The notes beneath the pieces are model-generated. The model worked only from the letters and a program-made list of their open reading frames with translations, was not told the origin of the DNA and searched no databases. A stretch of DNA of 64,000 bases, from positions 230,183-294,182 of the forward strand of contig DF236959.1 of the NCBI GenBank assembly GCA_000708835.1. Reading direction: 5' to 3'. Position numbers and translations under genes: made by a program. Positions 63,301-64,000 of the stretch are shown in pieces; the first letter of the stretch is position 1; every line of letters begins with the position of its first letter. The DNA is from Klebsormidium nitens. Its lineage: Eukaryota > Streptophyta > Klebsormidiophyceae > Klebsormidiales > Klebsormidiaceae.

Positions 63301-64000
63301 ACTCCGGGGGGATGGTGCCGGACCACATGTTCTTGGAGAGACCAAGCGAGGTCAACTTGGTTAGACGGCCAAGCTCAGGGGGAAGGGCGCCGGACAACCT
63401 GTTGTTGGAGAGATCAAGCTTAGTCAACTGGGATAATTGGCCAAGCTCCGGGGGGATGGTGCCAGACAGACTGTTGTTGGAGAGATCGAGAGAGGTCAGG
63501 TTGGTCAGCCGGCCCAGTGAGGGGGGGATGGGGCCTGAGAGTTTGTTCTTCGACAGATCAAGAGTCCACAGGGAGACCAAGTTACCCAGCTCCGAGGGGA
63601 TGAGTGTGTCAAGGCTGTTGCCGCTTAGGTCGAGCTTTTGCAAATGGGAGAGTTTGCCAAGTGTGGGCGGAATGGAGCCTGAAAGAATGTTCTGGGCAAG
63701 GTTCAGCGAAGTAAGCCTAACAAGGTTGCCCAATTGGGGGGGAATCCCGCCCGACAATTCATTGTGGTCCAACCACAGGGTTCCTACTTTGTCCACCAAG
63801 TTGCCCAACTCCCAGGGAATAGGTCCCGACAAACTATTATTACCAAGGATAAGGTCCGCTAATTTTGTGAGTTTTGCCAACGCCGTGGGTATGGGACCCG
63901 TCAAGTTGTTGCTTGACAGTTCAAGTTGGGTGAGGCTAGCTAGCTCGCCCAACTCAGAAGGGAGGGGACCCGCAATATCATTGGTTGTGGCCACTATTAG
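60339..64000 (-). CDS. LRR ectodomain plus multi-pass membrane protein, 5' end beyond window
   Basis: Partial gene. Exon A (64000-61949) is open to the window edge. Exons B (61451-60791) and C (60412-60339) follow in phase; later 3' exons are not settled. The visible protein starts inside an array of about 14 regular 24-residue plant-type LRRs (LxGxIPxxLGxLxxLxxLxL) and a few degenerate ones. A Cys-containing juxtamembrane region follows, with Cys pairs near TCGVPGACC, LSCQY and DSCVKGAGC. Next is a strong membrane helix (TVVIIAYVTFAALLPLLTLC), then WSVVRTAISYYDLYTDIK spliced to VLIEIWGAWPVWLLLPSLL. Exon B adds about four or more further hydrophobic segments (LILILMVLLWPVGLLGVVLY, IGSSLLGVVVHYCMTLWDSI). 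There is no kinase domain. The pattern DLYTDI plus RSIPQAGVQTALYLLG recalls XK-related membrane proteins; this is inference. The tail (exon C) is hydrophilic. Confidence 0.82.

Noticed and set aside
62472-63423. Plus-strand frames opposite the LRR exon
   Set aside because: The repeat periodicity reflects the antisense of the LRR array; they are not independent genes.

Overview
This window is nuclear DNA of a eukaryote, most likely a streptophyte green alga (a Klebsormidium-like charophyte) or another lineage close to land plants. The evidence is a plant-type S-type anion channel (SLAC1/SLAH), a TBL/DUF231 PC-esterase, plant-style leucine-rich repeats and a plant-like NUP85. The genes have many short GC-rich exons and GT-AG introns of roughly 0.1-1.4 kb. 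The organism name is inference; the gene families are read from the sequence. Exon models were built by hand from reading frame, splice sites, phase and family motifs, so they are predictions.

Layout from left to right. 341-3672 (-) encodes a PHD plus extended-PHD chromatin reader. 4925-11246 (+) encodes an alpha/beta hydrolase with a probable C-terminal membrane anchor. 12597-18867 (-) encodes a SLAC1-type anion channel in nine exons. 20657-24424 (-) encodes dolichyldiphosphatase in six exons, and 25271-28757 (+) encodes the complex I subunit NDUFS8 with its two ferredoxin-type 4Fe-4S motifs. 29889-33916 (-) encodes a MYND-finger protein of unknown function; it is head to head, 374 bp apart, with NUP85 of the nuclear pore Y-complex at 34291-44532 (+, 14 exons). 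A BTB/BACK gene at about 45190-47528 (-) is interrupted by a 662-base run of N and looks frame-broken. A 0.3 kb MITE with 26-bp perfect terminal inverted repeats lies at 48843-49155. 49624-54973 (+) encodes a TBL polysaccharide O-acetyltransferase-like Golgi protein. 57216-57923 holds two exon-like pieces of a class III (GABA-type) aminotransferase. 60339-64000 (-) is the 3' part of an LRR gene whose ectodomain is joined to a multi-pass membrane domain instead of a kinase.

These are mostly unrelated housekeeping and cell-surface genes. Two head-to-head pairs may share promoters, but no operon-like or biosynthetic cluster is visible.

The least expected observations are: the LRR plus multipass (possibly XK-related-like) receptor architecture; repeated, degenerate copies of exon edges lying in adjacent introns of at least three genes; intergenic islands dense in short palindromes such as CATGCATG, GTACGTAC and GATC; and a GC-AG intron in the anion-channel gene supported by reading phase and family spacing.
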